Shown in pieces: positions 10,385-20,797 of a stretch of 64,000 nucleotides of DNA (its first letter is position 1; every line of letters begins with the position of its first letter). The DNA is from Isoetes taiwanensis (Eukaryota; Streptophyta; Lycopodiopsida; Isoetales; Isoetaceae). The DNA lies in assembly GCA_021234155.1 (NCBI GenBank), contig JAJEKV010000047.1:5297071-5361070 (forward strand), given 5' to 3'. The notes under the pieces are model-generated. The model did no database searches and was not told the DNA's origin. It saw only the letters and a program-made list of their open reading frames with translations. The position numbers were made by a program, and so were the translations under genes.

Positions 10385-11054
10385 TAGAATCCACAACATT
10401 TAAATTGGAAGCAAATAAATTATAATAACCCCTATAAGCGCCATAAAGCTCCCATTTCCTGTCATGATTAGTTCCAAATTTATTTTTATGAGCAGTGGCA
10501 ATAGTTTCAAAGTCAAATTGAAAGTTCATTTTAATCCAGAAAGTAGAGGGTCTTTTCTTCCCATATAAAACACGATTTCTAGCCTTCCAGATATTCCAAA
10601 GAGCAATGAAAATAACTGTATTTTTAAAACTTTCATCATTTTGGATCAAGGAAACCAAATTTCCATCATATTGAATCTCAAATTTTTCTGCAATCCAATT
10701 CCAAAAACTATTCAACTTAGTACAGCAGAAAATGTGAGACATATCTTTAATGTCATTACATCTCAAAGGGCAATCTGGCATAATGTTAGGATACCTTTTA
10801 GATAGGGAGTGTAAATTATTTAAACTGCCATTTGCAAGAAGCCATATACAATAGGAAATTTTTGGAGGGCAGTAAGAATCCCAGACATTCTTGAAGAGAT
10901 CTTTTAATTGAGCATGATTAATACCCCATTTGATCATTGCCTTGTTGGTATAAGGACCAGAGGATAGGGAAATATAGACATTTTTCACTTTGTAATCAAA
11001 CTTGCCATTCAGAGACCAATCTCCTTTCCCTGAGTTAGGAGAAAGATTTGACAA
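10350..11054 (-). CDS. LINE ORF2 C-terminal part with zf-RVT domain (after a frameshift)
   Basis: This continues the polymerase ORF after a one-base frameshift near 11050; the ATG at 11054 is incidental. It has the KVKNVY linker, CPPKISYCIWLLA, a Cys/His zinc cluster and FWNWIAEKF, as in LINE-A. It ends at 10350 in ...DPRIS-stop, inside ORF3. Confidence 0.85.
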   Translation of the reverse strand: MSNLSPNSGKGDWSLNGKFDYKVKNVYISLSSGPYTNKAMIKWGINHAQLKDLFKNVWDSYCPPKISYCIWLLANGSLNNLHSLSKRYPNIMPDCPLRCNDIKDMSHIFCCTKLNSFWNWIAEKFEIQYDGNLVSLIQNDESFKNTVIFIALWNIWKARNRVLYGKKRPSTFWIKMNFQFDFETIATAHKNKFGTNHDRKWELYGAYRGYYNLFASNLNVVDSNVFLSDDPRIS

Positions 11055-14000
11055 AAAAGGCTTGATGAGGAGACCTTTCTATCAGAGGAGGTACCTCTGA
11101 AGATATTTTTGAGAGCAGTCCAAGAAATTAGTCTACCTCCAACAAAAAGATCTCTTATGTAATATAGACCAGCATCATGCCATTTCTTACAAATCCTTGG
11201 GTGTTTGATGGCCAGAACATTGGAATTATGATTAGCTAGGATAGGGTTCCAAAAGATAGGCATATCAGAGTGCAGTTTATCTGAGGAGATGAACTGGAAA
11301 TGGGGAGAAATCGAGTTCCAAGCCTTAATCAGATTGCTCATCAAAGGAGAGATATTTGGAGCAGTTTTCAAATGAATAAAAGCAGAGTTTGGTAACAAGT
11401 GGTGAACAGATGGGTGACCAGAAGGATGACTATGATTTATCCAGAATCTGATGAATTTGTAAGCAGGAGACTGACTCCCATATATGGCTTTCCAGACAAA
11501 TTTACCTGCAAGGGATTGGGCTTGGAGGAATAGGTTTTTACAGCCAAGATCACCTGCTATTTTAGTTTTGCAGATAGAATTCCAATTAACCAAATGACTG
11601 CCTTTCCAAATGAAATTTCTGATTATTTTCTCAAGCTCTAGATAAATACACTTAGGAGCAACAAGAGCAGTAGAAAAGTAAACATGTGAGCTTGCAAGAA
11701 CAGAGTTAGCTATGATAGTTCTGCCAGCTAGGGTGAGATAATTCCTGTAATTATTCAGCTTTTTTTTAATTCTTTGAAGAATAGGATCCCAAAGCCCTTT
11801 TAAGCTGTGGTCTAAAGATAAAGGCATGCCTAAAAGCTTAGTAGCTTGACCAGAAGGGAGAACATTAATACCAAGTAACTGTTGATGAGGAATATCACCA
11901 ATAATTAGACTTTTATTGACATTGAGATAAATACCAGAAGCAGCTGAGAATTGATTAATGACTTTTAGAAAACAATCAATATTAGCCAAATCAGCTTCCA
12001 GGAAGGAGAAAGTGTCATCAGCATATTGAAGCATAGTGAGGTACTCATCTGAGTCAGGGAGTTTAAGACCCTTGATTAGGCCATTTTCTTGATAATAGGA
12101 GATGACTTTTGTGAGCAAATCAGCTGCTACTAGGAATAGATAAGGAGCAAGAGGGCACCCTTGTCTAACACCACAGGATAGGGAGAAAAAACCAGAGGGC
12201 ACACCATTTATTAGAACAGCTGACTTTGATCTAAGATTTAGACCAAGGATAAGATTAATAAGCTTGGGATGAAAACCAAGCTTGGCCATGGCAAATTCTA
12301 GAAAATCCCATCTGACTGAGTCAAAGGCTCTTTTGAAATCCAATTTGAGAAGAATGCAATTTTGGTTTGAAATTTTGTTCCAATGCAAACCCTCCATAGC
12401 TGCCACATAATTATCAAGAATGTATCTCTTAGGGAGGAAAGCTGACTGATTAGGACTGATATTCCTTTGAAAGTAGCTATTAATTCTGAGAGCAATGATT
12501 TTGGCACATAGCTTATAAGAAGTATTAGTAAGAGAAATAGGTCTCCAATCTTGGAACTTATTAGGATGATCAACTTTTGGAATCAGAGCTATGAAACCAC
12601 TAGCAATAGAAGTCTGGAGGTAATCATTATTCCAGAAGTCATGAATCATGGAAGTAAGATCATCTTTAAGAATATCCCAGAACTTAACATAGAACTCAGC
12701 TAGCAGCCCATCCGGACCAGGAGATTTTCCCTTGCTAAAAGAAGAAAGGGTAGAAAGGATTCCAAGCTGAGAAGGAGGATCAGTTATAGAATCATTCATC
12801 ACTTCAGGAGCACCAGGCAGGATATTATTGACGAAATTTTTAAATTCATCTGCCTTTGCCATGTCATTGGAAGGGATAGGCTTGTTCATAAAAATGTCCA
12901 TATATTTGTCTTTGAAGAAAGAGGCAATGTCAGAGTGTGAGGAATATTTATTTCCACTGTCATCCTCAACTTCTGTTATAGAATTCCTGGGGACTCTGCT
13001 TTTAGCTACCCTGAAGAAAAATTTTGAGCTACCAGAATCCATCTGATTAGAGTATTTAATCTTACATCTGATAGCAGATCCTTTAGCCTCCATCTCCTCA
13101 ATGTTTCTAATCTTCCTTTCCAAAATTTCCTCTCCAATTTGCAGGTTTAAATTTGAAGGATCTTGTTGAAGTAAAGATCTAACGTCCTTCATGAACATGA
13201 GAAGCTGATTCTTTTCCTCACCACAATGGAGATGCCTATCTTTGGACCATTTTTTGATCCAAGATTTAATAGCTTTAATTTTAGAATAGAAATGATTTCT
13301 CTGATGCATACCTATGTTATCAGGAACGAGATTATCCATTCTCACAGAAAGATCCTCATAGAAGGCAATAAATTGAGAGCAAAAATTCTCATTATCCAGT
13401 AGAGATGTGTTGAACTTATAGGGGGTACTTCCTTGCCTTTGAATTCTGGTGACATGAGAAGTGTGAAGAAACTGAGGCTGGTGATCAGAAATAGAAGTTC
13501 CTTCATCACTAGAGACATAACTGTTGTCCCAAAAAGAAGTGGATGGGTTAGAGACATAAAATCTGTCCAAAGTACAGTAAACTCTAGCTTTATCTTTTTG
13601 TTTATTGGACCAGGTATAATTGGCAGTTGAAGAGGGGATATAAATCAGACCATTATCTGTTAGAAGAGAGTCCCAGGCATGTTTCTCAGATCTAGTCATA
13701 TTGATTTTGTTCCCTAATTTCAAGTCCCAGGAAGGAGTGTTATTGAAGTCCCCAGCTAGAATCCAATTATCTAAATTTTGAGAGGCTAACCAAGAATTGA
13801 TCTCTTTCCAAACAGGTTCTCTATCATTTGGATTAGTTGGAGCATAGATATTGACAATACCAAAGACAGAGTTGGATATAGAAAGAGTAACAGCTTGCCA
13901 AGTTTTGGAGGGACCATTATAACAAGAGATATGGCTGAGATCTGCCTTCCAAATGATAGCAAGACCACCACTAGCCCCAACAGAATCAATCCAGATAGAG

Positions 14001-14167
14001 GAGGAGTTGGGATAAATCCATTCACCTAAGTTGCTAGATTCAAAGGAAAGAAGTTTGATCTCTTGAAGAAGAATTATATCAGCATTGTATAATCTGATTT
14101 GAGCAATGGCTCTTCTCCTTTTAAGAGGACCTTTAATTCCTCTAAGGTTCCAGGATAAGATCTTCAT
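11009..14167 (-). CDS. LINE ORF2: endonuclease and reverse transcriptase
   Basis: The frame is open upstream to 14206, but the natural start is the ATG at 14167, giving MKILSWNLRGIKG, the usual start of plant LINE endonucleases. The first ~230 residues are an AP-type endonuclease with LLQEIK, NIYAPT, LAGDFNNTPS and a final SDHQP. The reverse transcriptase follows: FIALIPKVDHP, WRPISLTN, LDFKRAFDSVRWDF, the SCGVRQGCPLAPYLF motif and the catalytic YADD. The enzyme nicks target DNA and copies the element RNA from the nick. The frame ends early at 11009 because of a frameshift near 11050; the remaining domain lies at 10350-11054. All core catalytic motifs I looked for are present, so this copy is young or only lightly decayed. 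Confidence 0.92.
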   Translation of the reverse strand: MKILSWNLRGIKGPLKRRRAIAQIRLYNADIILLQEIKLLSFESSNLGEWIYPNSSSIWIDSVGASGGLAIIWKADLSHISCYNGPSKTWQAVTLSISNSVFGIVNIYAPTNPNDREPVWKEINSWLASQNLDNWILAGDFNNTPSWDLKLGNKINMTRSEKHAWDSLLTDNGLIYIPSSTANYTWSNKQKDKARVYCTLDRFYVSNPSTSFWDNSYVSSDEGTSISDHQPQFLHTSHVTRIQRQGSTPYKFNTSLLDNENFCSQFIAFYEDLSVRMDNLVPDNIGMHQRNHFYSKIKAIKSWIKKWSKDRHLHCGEEKNQLLMFMKDVRSLLQQDPSNLNLQIGEEILERKIRNIEEMEAKGSAIRCKIKYSNQMDSGSSKFFFRVAKSRVPRNSITEVEDDSGNKYSSHSDIASFFKDKYMDIFMNKPIPSNDMAKADEFKNFVNNILPGAPEVMNDSITDPPSQLGILSTLSSFSKGKSPGPDGLLAEFYVKFWDILKDDLTSMIHDFWNNDYLQTSIASGFIALIPKVDHPNKFQDWRPISLTNTSYKLCAKIIALRINSYFQRNISPNQSAFLPKRYILDNYVAAMEGLHWNKISNQNCILLKLDFKRAFDSVRWDFLEFAMAKLGFHPKLINLILGLNLRSKSAVLINGVPSGFFSLSCGVRQGCPLAPYLFLVAADLLTKVISYYQENGLIKGLKLPDSDEYLTMLQYADDTFSFLEADLANIDCFLKVINQFSAASGIYLNVNKSLIIGDIPHQQLLGINVLPSGQATKLLGMPLSLDHSLKGLWDPILQRIKKKLNNYRNYLTLAGRTIIANSVLASSHVYFSTALVAPKCIYLELEKIIRNFIWKGSHLVNWNSICKTKIAGDLGCKNLFLQAQSLAGKFVWKAIYGSQSPAYKFIRFWINHSHPSGHPSVHHLLPNSAFIHLKTAPNISPLMSNLIKAWNSISPHFQFISSDKLHSDMPIFWNPILANHNSNVLAIKHPRICKKWHDAGLYYIRDLFVGGRLISWTALKNIFRGTSSDRKVSSSSLFCQIFLLTQGKEIGL

Positions 14168-14202
14168 ATCCAGAAAGAGATGAAAAGAATGAAGAAAAGA
14201 AT

Positions 14203-16053
14203 TCAACTTCTGGATGTTTTGGATTTCTTCTTGCTCCTTGTATTTTGAGCAGGAGTCTTATTCAAACCTGATAAGAACTTCCCTTTGTTGTTCCGAGCCT
14301 TTTTATTAGATTTATTGGATAGATGATCCCTTTCAGACTTAGAAGATTTGGTAGAATTTTCTATAAGATATTCTTCCTTACCCAAGTTCTCTTTATCAAC
14401 TATATAATCCTCACAGTCACTATGATCACTATGATCAGAATAACCACCAGGATAAAATTGAAACATAGAGTTATTATCAAGATTATTTAATGGAGCAGAA
14501 TGTTTTACTTGCCTGGAATTTTCTTGTAGCTCCAGTTGTTGTTCTGCAACATCTTTATCTTGTGGAGTCTCAGGGACAAAGTCTGAAGTATCCAAGTCAT
14601 TGAGCTCATTTTCCTGTGAGAGATCCTTGTCTTCTGAGCCAGGCACCATTTGCAGGGAAGCTAGCTGATCTGCAATTTTGCTAGATATTCTTGGAGGACT
14701 GAAGGGCACATTCATAATGGGATAGTCCAAATCAATTAGGGATGGCAGAGTTGGCTGAACAGTAGAGGTGAGTGGAGGCGGGTTATGAAGTGTGGGGATC
14801 TCAGATATTTGTGGTGCAGGAAAGATATGTGAGGAACAACATACTTTGCTCGTATCTAAATCAAGACCTAGATTATTATTTAGGCCAGATAATACCTGGA
14901 ATGTGTTTTGACAGTCAATATGCAGCTTATCTTGAAGTTGAATCATGTTCTCTTGTTGCTGATTATTCTCACTAGACTTAACTTCAATGATAGAGCATAC
15001 AGATTTGGTCGAATACAAATCTGATTGACCTTGAGGCACATTAGAAGTTATGTTTTGCTGAATTAGGCTTGCTGGAGTAGTAAAAGAGGTCTATGAATTC
15101 TTTTCAGTAGAATTCATCTTCTGCTTAGCTTTACCCTGAGATTTCATAGTTAATGATCCGTTCTTGCTCACATTTTTGATTGGGTAGTCCATAAGGCTGT
15201 AAGAGCATTGATCCTTATCTTGATTTCTAGCATCCTTGATAATGTTGGTCAAAGTCAAACATAAATCATGAGAAACATGATTTGGTTTTTCTGGAATAAT
15301 TCCTTTGACCAGAAGTTTTGGCTCCCCAATTGTTATACCATTGCTTTTCTTATGTCTGAAAGAGTTGTCCTCATAGAATTTTTCCTTGACTTTTATCTGC
15401 TCCCTTACTGCTTTCTGTTTCTGAATCCTTTTGTAACTGCCATTAACTTTTGTCCATTTGAAATTATCACTTTCTGGTAATTTTTGAAATGTATCCAGAT
15501 CCTTGGACTTGTTTACTTGAGTCACACCCTCATTGGCAGAGTGTTCCCTTGTATTATCTCCTGAAATTTGATGAGCAGAGACTCCTACATTCTCACCTGC
15601 AACCATATTTGTTCTGCTATCTTGATGTGAAACTGTAGAAGATTTACAATCAGAGTACCAGAAATGTCTGTGGAAACATTTTTGGCATTGGGAAGGCAAT
15701 CCAGACCATCTAAGAGCTAAAGATGATTCTACTCCAAAGGCATCTTTGAAAGGAATGGAAAGAGGAATTTCTTTGGAAAGGTCTAGCTGAACAAAGGCTC
15801 TTGGTGGTCTAGATGGAGAGTATTCAGTAGAGATATAGGTGCCAATAGTATTAAAGAGAAGTTTGAAACACTCTTCATCCCAGTAGATAGGATTAAGTCC
15901 GAAAAGAGAGGTTGAGGCAATGCAAAGATTATTCATTTGGTCAATATCGAGTTTCGGATGCCATTTTAGAAAGGACAGCTGAGTGGTTTCAAAGGTCAAG
16001 GGACCATAGTTGATCAAGAAATTAGTTGATCTTGCATTTCTGCATTCAAGCAT
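14203..16053 (-). pseudogene. LINE ORF1: DUF4283-like zinc-knuckle protein with one amber stop
   Basis: One frame runs about 617 codons with a single in-frame TAG at 15091-15093. The N-terminal part has LSFLKWHPKLDIDQ and a following stretch typical of the DUF4283 region of plant LINE ORF1 proteins, then a Cys/His knuckle (CQKCFHRHFWYSDC). The C-terminal half is low complexity: Asp/Glu/Ser-rich around DHSDHSDCEDY, then Lys-rich. Such proteins bind the LINE RNA in the ribonucleoprotein. The ATG at 16053 may not be the original start: the frame stays open upstream to a stop at 16099-16101, so the N-terminus is truncated. The ORF ends with TGA at 14203, 36 nt before the ORF2 ATG. Confidence 0.8.
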
Positions 16054-16080
16054 GATGTAAGGACCCCAAAACCAAAGGGG

Positions 16081-16928
16081 GTTTAAGGGGGATTTAATTT
16101 AAATGTGTTGGAGACTCAATGGTTGTGTTAATTAATGTCAATGGTAGTTATGTGTTGGTTGTTAATGTCAATGGTTGTTATGTGTTGGTTGTTATGTGTT
16201 GGGGGATTTAATTTTTATATGTTGGATGTTAATGGTTTGTGTTGCAAAAAACTTTTTTTGGCCCTTTCGGAGCCTTAGGGACACCTTCCCCCCTGGTGTG
16301 ACAAAAATTTTAGAATTAAAACCAGAAAAAAACTAGAATTCATTTGAGGCTTTCATCACCTATAGCTTTTGAATTTCATCACAATAAAACAAATAGAACA
16401 TAAATAAAAGTTACCATAAAGATAGAGCAGATTAATCCCATTATTCTGAAAGTCATAAAGTTTGCAACACCCATACACAAACATTTTTCAACTGGAATTT
16501 AACAACAGCCTTTGGCCTCCATGGATTCTTGTGGTGAGAAACCAAAGTGGGAAACTTTTCTGCTTGTTAGCACAAGGATCTAGAAGCCTTGGAATTTGCT
16601 TAATAACTGCCTCAAAATCTAAAAATGCATGGTAATTTTTTGCAAGCTTCATTCGGAATGAGCCATAAAATAATATCCAATAGCGCAATCCTGTATTAAT
16701 CAGCTGGTAGGATGTGAAAGCCTACCAAATCCGGCCGAAAAATTGCTGTTTTAGCATAGATAACTTAACCAAACATATCCATATCATACACTATCAAAAA
16801 GATCTCGGGGAGAGCTTTCCAACGCAATAAAAATCATCTGAAACAGAGCTCTGGATCAAAAGTTATGATAAGAAATGTGTTGTCGGCGGGGAAACTGCAC
16901 TACATGCGCCCTTCAAGCCCTTCATGTG
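16081..16928. other. Non-coding stretch with degenerate short repeats
   Basis: At 16107-16215 the words TGTTATGTGTTGG and TTAATGTCAATGG recur several times. The rest resembles gypsy LTR-type debris (for example GAGAGCTTTCCAACGCAATA near 16812) but no boundaries can be drawn. No coding region is supported. Confidence 0.45.
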
Positions 16929-17047
16929 CCCATTATGCACCACATACACAAAAAGAGGGCTTTTGTTGTGAGCCATTAGTTGTTGACCATTATGCACCAC
17001 ACACACAAAAAAGGGCTTTTGTTGTGAGCCATTGGTTGTTGACCATT
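16929..17047. repeat. 57-59-bp tandem duplication
   Basis: Two units start CCATTATGCACCACA and end GAGCCATTrGTTGTTGA, differing at a few bases. It lies in non-coding sequence. Confidence 0.85.
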
Positions 17048-17186
17048 GAAAAAAAAAGGCTAAAATCAATGGCTCAGAAATGGTGCACTCTAGATGTACG
17101 CATTAGTACATCCATTTGAATACATCACGAAATCATAGAAAAACCTTAGTGAAAAGCGTACAAAAACACAAAGAAAACCCCCTGTT

Positions 17187-17552
17187 ATTATGCTACATAT
17201 TCTTCATCCGATCGCAGCTCCTGGTGTCTTCTCGAAACTCCATAAGGACGTGGGATTTGAGTACTTGGGTTAAGGGGATGAAGAATGCCCCTGTGATCAG
17301 GATCAGCGGAAAGATTACCCCAGAAAGGGACTTCATGCGAAATAGGATCCATATCAGAGATAGATGATGGCAAATTTGCAAAATTTCCAAAGAGGATAGT
17401 TTCTTGTGGCTTCTCTTGGAAGGAATTAAGCTTTGGAGAACAGAGGCTCGCTCTTGAGCGGGAATTTTGGCGAAGGAGTGAAGAAAGGCTAAAGTTTTAG
17501 GGTTTTCCGAGAAATTATAGGCCATTGGAAAAGGCTCAGGTTGATACAGCAA
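17187..17552 (-). pseudogene. Small unknown gene, frameshifted
   Basis: On the minus strand, after a pyrimidine-rich leader of plant 5'-UTR type, the frame has ATGs at 17552 and 17525; the latter (MAYNFSENPKTLAFLHSF) looks like the natural start. It runs about 50 residues with LHSFAKIPAQERASVLQSLI, then sense moves to the frame of 17188-17373 (ISDMDPISHEVPFWGNLSAD ... SDEEYVA-stop). The combined product would be about 110 residues. No domain is recognised. Its 3' end, including the stop codon, coincides with a ~25-bp word (17178-17202) that ends each unit of the ~440-bp repeat elsewhere in the window. It may be the 5' end of an element related to that repeat. Confidence 0.42.
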
Positions 17553-17639
17553 AAGAACGCGGACGAAATTGAAAGACCAAAAAAGGGGGAAAGTGAGAAA
17601 ACAGGGGAAAGAGACAATTAGAAAGGATCAAATTTAACT

Positions 17640-18150
17640 AAAAGAGATCGGATTGCCAATCCAAAAGCCATGTTTGTTCGATTCATGGATTCTTGCGAAG
17701 AGAAACATTCAATTTCTGTGCAAATCACATCTTACTAGCACAAGAGTTAATGTGCAGAGATTGACTTCTGGCCCGCCAAAGTTAATAGGGCATGAAGTGC
17801 CCACTATGACGCCTCAACGATAACCTTTGATATGCCACCCGATGTGGGTCCTAGCTAAATGGAGTGTTCCAGACGCAATGGCAGAAAAATCACCTTCATC
17901 TGAGTCTCCTACCGAAAGTTATGGCCTTCGAAAGCAAGAACCTTGTTCTGCCAAAAACTCAACATGGGCCGACTCTTACATCCTACAATTTACCTACTAA
18001 TCCTCTCATTTTTTTTCACCTACCTAAGCTAAATGGCTCAATACCTAAAGATTTAGGGTGAATTTCCTACATCATAGATTCCCTATCGACTAATCGATCT
18101 AACAAGTTAGAATTTGGCCAGGGCTATGATCGGGATTTACCAAGATCATC
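17640..18150 (-). mobile_element. Gypsy 5' internal remnant next to the primer-binding site
   Basis: On the minus strand this lies directly downstream of a primer-binding site (18151-18162), where the leader of an LTR element belongs. No gag is readable. The remnant shows that the adjacent LTR also served as a 5' LTR. Confidence 0.5.
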
Positions 18151-18162
18151 GCTCTGATACCA
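18151..18162 (-). other. Primer-binding site, initiator tRNA-Met type
   Basis: The minus strand reads TGGTATCAGAGC, one base after the LTR end (...CATCACA). It pairs with the 3' end of plant initiator tRNA-Met and primes minus-strand synthesis in many plant LTR elements. Confidence 0.85.
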
Positions 18163-19002
18163 TTGTGATGGTCCCTGAACTTATACGATGCTCCCATCAT
18201 ATAAATACGGGAAATTTCCATCCATGGTGACTTCCTCACCACGAAAAGGCCCTCCGTTTGACTCGGACCACTTGTGATGGCCAAGTGTCCGGTGAAGGAC
18301 ACAGAGGTGTTATTCGTCCCACGCCTTCTATGTGAATCCTATATAGCGGAAGTGTACATACATGTTAGCACCTAGCAACAATACACATAATAATATGTCA
18401 CCACGAATGGTGGCCCATCCATCAACGAGACAACATCAACATAGAACTAATATAACATAGGAATTGCGTCATATATGGTGGTTCTAACCCAGGGTAGACT
18501 CAAGGGGGTCAACTGACAGTTAGGGCCTCTGGATAACAACAGACGGAATCATGATAATGTCATTGACTGGCATTGAACAATGGCTAGGATAGTCCATTCC
18601 ATCCGCCCCTCATGTGCACACTTTGCAGATAGGCTGAAACATGCTATGACGTGAATGTAGCCTTCCAGAGATGCAATCTTCGGGATTCACCCTCTGAGAC
18701 TACGTTGGTTTGCATCTCCCCGGTCGCACCTATCGAGCCCAGACTGTCCTTTCAGGACCGGCTCTGCGTCTAGGAGGTGTCAGACTCATACCCAGCCCAC
18801 ACATAATGACCGACTATAAGCCTAAAAACTGTAGGAGCCCCAGTAGCCACGCTCAGCAAGGCTCCATCCCCACTTCACCAATGTGGCCGTTATCTGGTGC
18901 TCATTCTTGACATAGCTTCCACAGCCAGGTGGGCTCTTGTGTACAGGCCACATTTTTTTGGGATTTAAGGGATCTAGCTAGAAGCATATCTACTACTAGA
19001 TG

Positions 19003-19205
19003 GCCTTTAGATCTCTACCCCCCTTAATCCTCACAACACAGGAGGAACAGAAAGAGAACAACCACTATACATACATCGATTCATCCATAACCTTAACTAA
19101 AGCATGAAATAGAGACTAATCATAGAATTACACATACAAGGGTTAGCTAGAAGCTCAAGCTATCTAAGTACTAATTGGTATCTTGGCTTGATCCGTTATC
19201 TTTTA
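19003..19205. repeat. ~200-bp direct repeat inside LTR-A, copy 1
   Basis: It starts GCCTTTAGATCTCTACC and ends near TTGATCCGTTATCT, and recurs about 1.23 kb away at 20237-20440 with a few differences. LTR-B has this region once. Confidence 0.85.
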
Positions 19206-20236
19206 AGGGTTCAGGTCAACGGTGGCTGAAAGGCTCACCTACAACATGCTAGTCTCTCTAAGTGAGCGATATGGCTCGGGCAGTATTAATAGAGATCGAA
19301 AAAGGGGGGAGGGAGGGGGGTCCAATACTCTACACGTGGAGTAACTTGGGCGGCTCTAGACTCTAGCTCCTTTCTAGATATCCTGATAATAGGGAGTGTC
19401 AATGTGGCAGCTAAGTCAAACTCTATTGGAAAGACAACAGAATTAGGTCAAGGTTTATGCCTTTGGCATGGGCAGAGGTGTTGTACCAACACTTGAGCTT
19501 GGGTTGCTATGCTGAGGGTCTAGCTGACTATATAACAAAGGGATGTTCTTGAGCGCTTATATCTAGGAGTAATGCATTAGCTTCGAGCTAAGGTCAAGAC
19601 TTGTGAGGTCCTAATGGGGGTATGCTTCTATTTATAAACAAATTCTAGTTTTAAAAATTTTAAGGTTTGAGCAATTTTGGTCGATTTGAGGTGGGTTACA
19701 ATATTTCTAACCTAATTTAGATTATATATGAGTTATGCACTATCTAATGGTCCTATTACAACATCCAAATTTCATCTGATTTGAACCTATCTAGGTCAAG
19801 TTATGAAGGTTCAAAGTTTTGACTGCTCACAACGTGCGCCACAGGCCCAAGTGAAATTCTTCATTGTGCTTCAGGCACATGGCGTGAGTACTGGCAGCCT
19901 GTTTGGATTCCAGAGGTCGGCACATTGATGAAGTGAGGGCATTTTCTTGCCCTACTCGCTGAGTAGAGCCTGGAAACATCCTTGTTTGCTCAATTTGGGG
20001 TAGTTTTGGGGTAGATCAAGGGTCGACTCTCACAGTGTGTGCCACAGACCTGAGTAAGATTTTCAGTCGTGCTCTTGGCGCATGGCGTGAGTACTAAAGG
20101 CCTATTTGGTCATATTGAAGGTTCAAATCCTTCTTGAATCCTGAAAGAGAATTATACATCTTGCTTAATAGATTAGCGCGCATAAAAGATTACACCATTA
20201 TCACACTAGCTCAAATGGTAAATAGAGTTGGCTGTG

Positions 20237-20440
20237 AGCCTTTAGGTCTCTACCTCACTTAATCCCATGACACAGGAGGAATAGAAAGAGAACAACCACT
20301 ACACATACATTGATTCATCTATAACCTTAACCAAAGCATGAAGTATAGACTAATCATAGAATCACACATACAAGGGTTAGCTAGAAGCTCAAGCTATCTA
20401 AGTATTAACCGGTGTCTTGGCTTGATCCGTTATCTCTAAG
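20237..20440. repeat. ~200-bp direct repeat inside LTR-A, copy 2
   Basis: Partner of 19003-19205; between them lies ~1 kb absent from LTR-B, itself with a ~90-bp imperfect doublet (around 19825 and 20025, both ending GGCGTGAGTACT). Confidence 0.85.
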
Positions 20441-20784
20441 GTTTTCCATGGTTGGTTGGTTGGGCAGGTATGAACAAGCAGCTACTCCTTCTCATTTTCT
20501 CCCAAATCAACACACTTGATTACTTCCCAAATGGGTAAGTAGCCTGGGCCAATCGAGCTGGGTCAGATAGCTTTACCTTATTGGTCCTAATTATACTCAT
20601 TAAGCTAATTTGTATAATTAGCTAATTAGTTAATTATACTATCTAGTTATTAATTAGCTTAATTGACTGGTATTTTAGCATAGCTAACTTAGATCCCTTT
20701 GGTTTAGTCCATAATGCCCAAAATACCCATGGTGACATGTCATGATATTTATACGTATACCACATAAATACATGGAACGTCACA

Positions 20785-20797
20785 TTCTTCCCCCCTT
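20785..20797 (-). other. Polypurine tract of gypsy element A
   Basis: The minus strand reads AAGGGGGGAAGAA directly before the LTR start TGTGACG. It primes plus-strand synthesis and identifies LTR-A as the 3' LTR of the pol remnant at 21420-23822. Confidence 0.8.

Larger units (their letters stand above)
9570..16080 (-). mobile_element. LINE-B, nearly complete plant LINE
   Basis: Read on the minus strand, the element has ORF1 (zinc-knuckle protein), ORF2 (endonuclease, reverse transcriptase, zf-RVT) and ORF3 in order over about 6.5 kb. Only a few lesions are seen: one amber stop in ORF1 and one frameshift in ORF2 near 11050. The ORF1 frame is open to about 16098 and then hits a stop, so the 5' end is truncated or diverged there. 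The 3' end is set only approximately by an A-rich stretch (minus strand) near 9586-9570; no clear target duplication was found. It shares ORF3 and its overlap with LINE-A at 1-1869. Confidence 0.9.
18164..20784 (-). mobile_element. Gypsy LTR (LTR-A), 2.6 kb
   Basis: The ends are TGTGATG at 18164 and CGTCACA ending 20784, inverted termini typical of LTRs. The high-coordinate side meets a polypurine tract and the low-coordinate side a primer-binding site. Much of it matches LTR-B (27430-29025), for example CCATCCGCCCCTC followed by CTTTGCAGATAGGCT. It is about 1 kb longer than LTR-B because of an internal duplication (19003-19205 repeated at 20237-20440). Confidence 0.8.

Noticed and set aside
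16929-17047. CRISPR-like direct repeat
   Set aside because: Two adjacent units only, no spacers, plant context; a plain tandem duplication.
18500-18950. GC-richer segment considered as rRNA-like
   Set aside because: It matches the LTR-B sequence at 27800-28270 and sits inside LTR-A.
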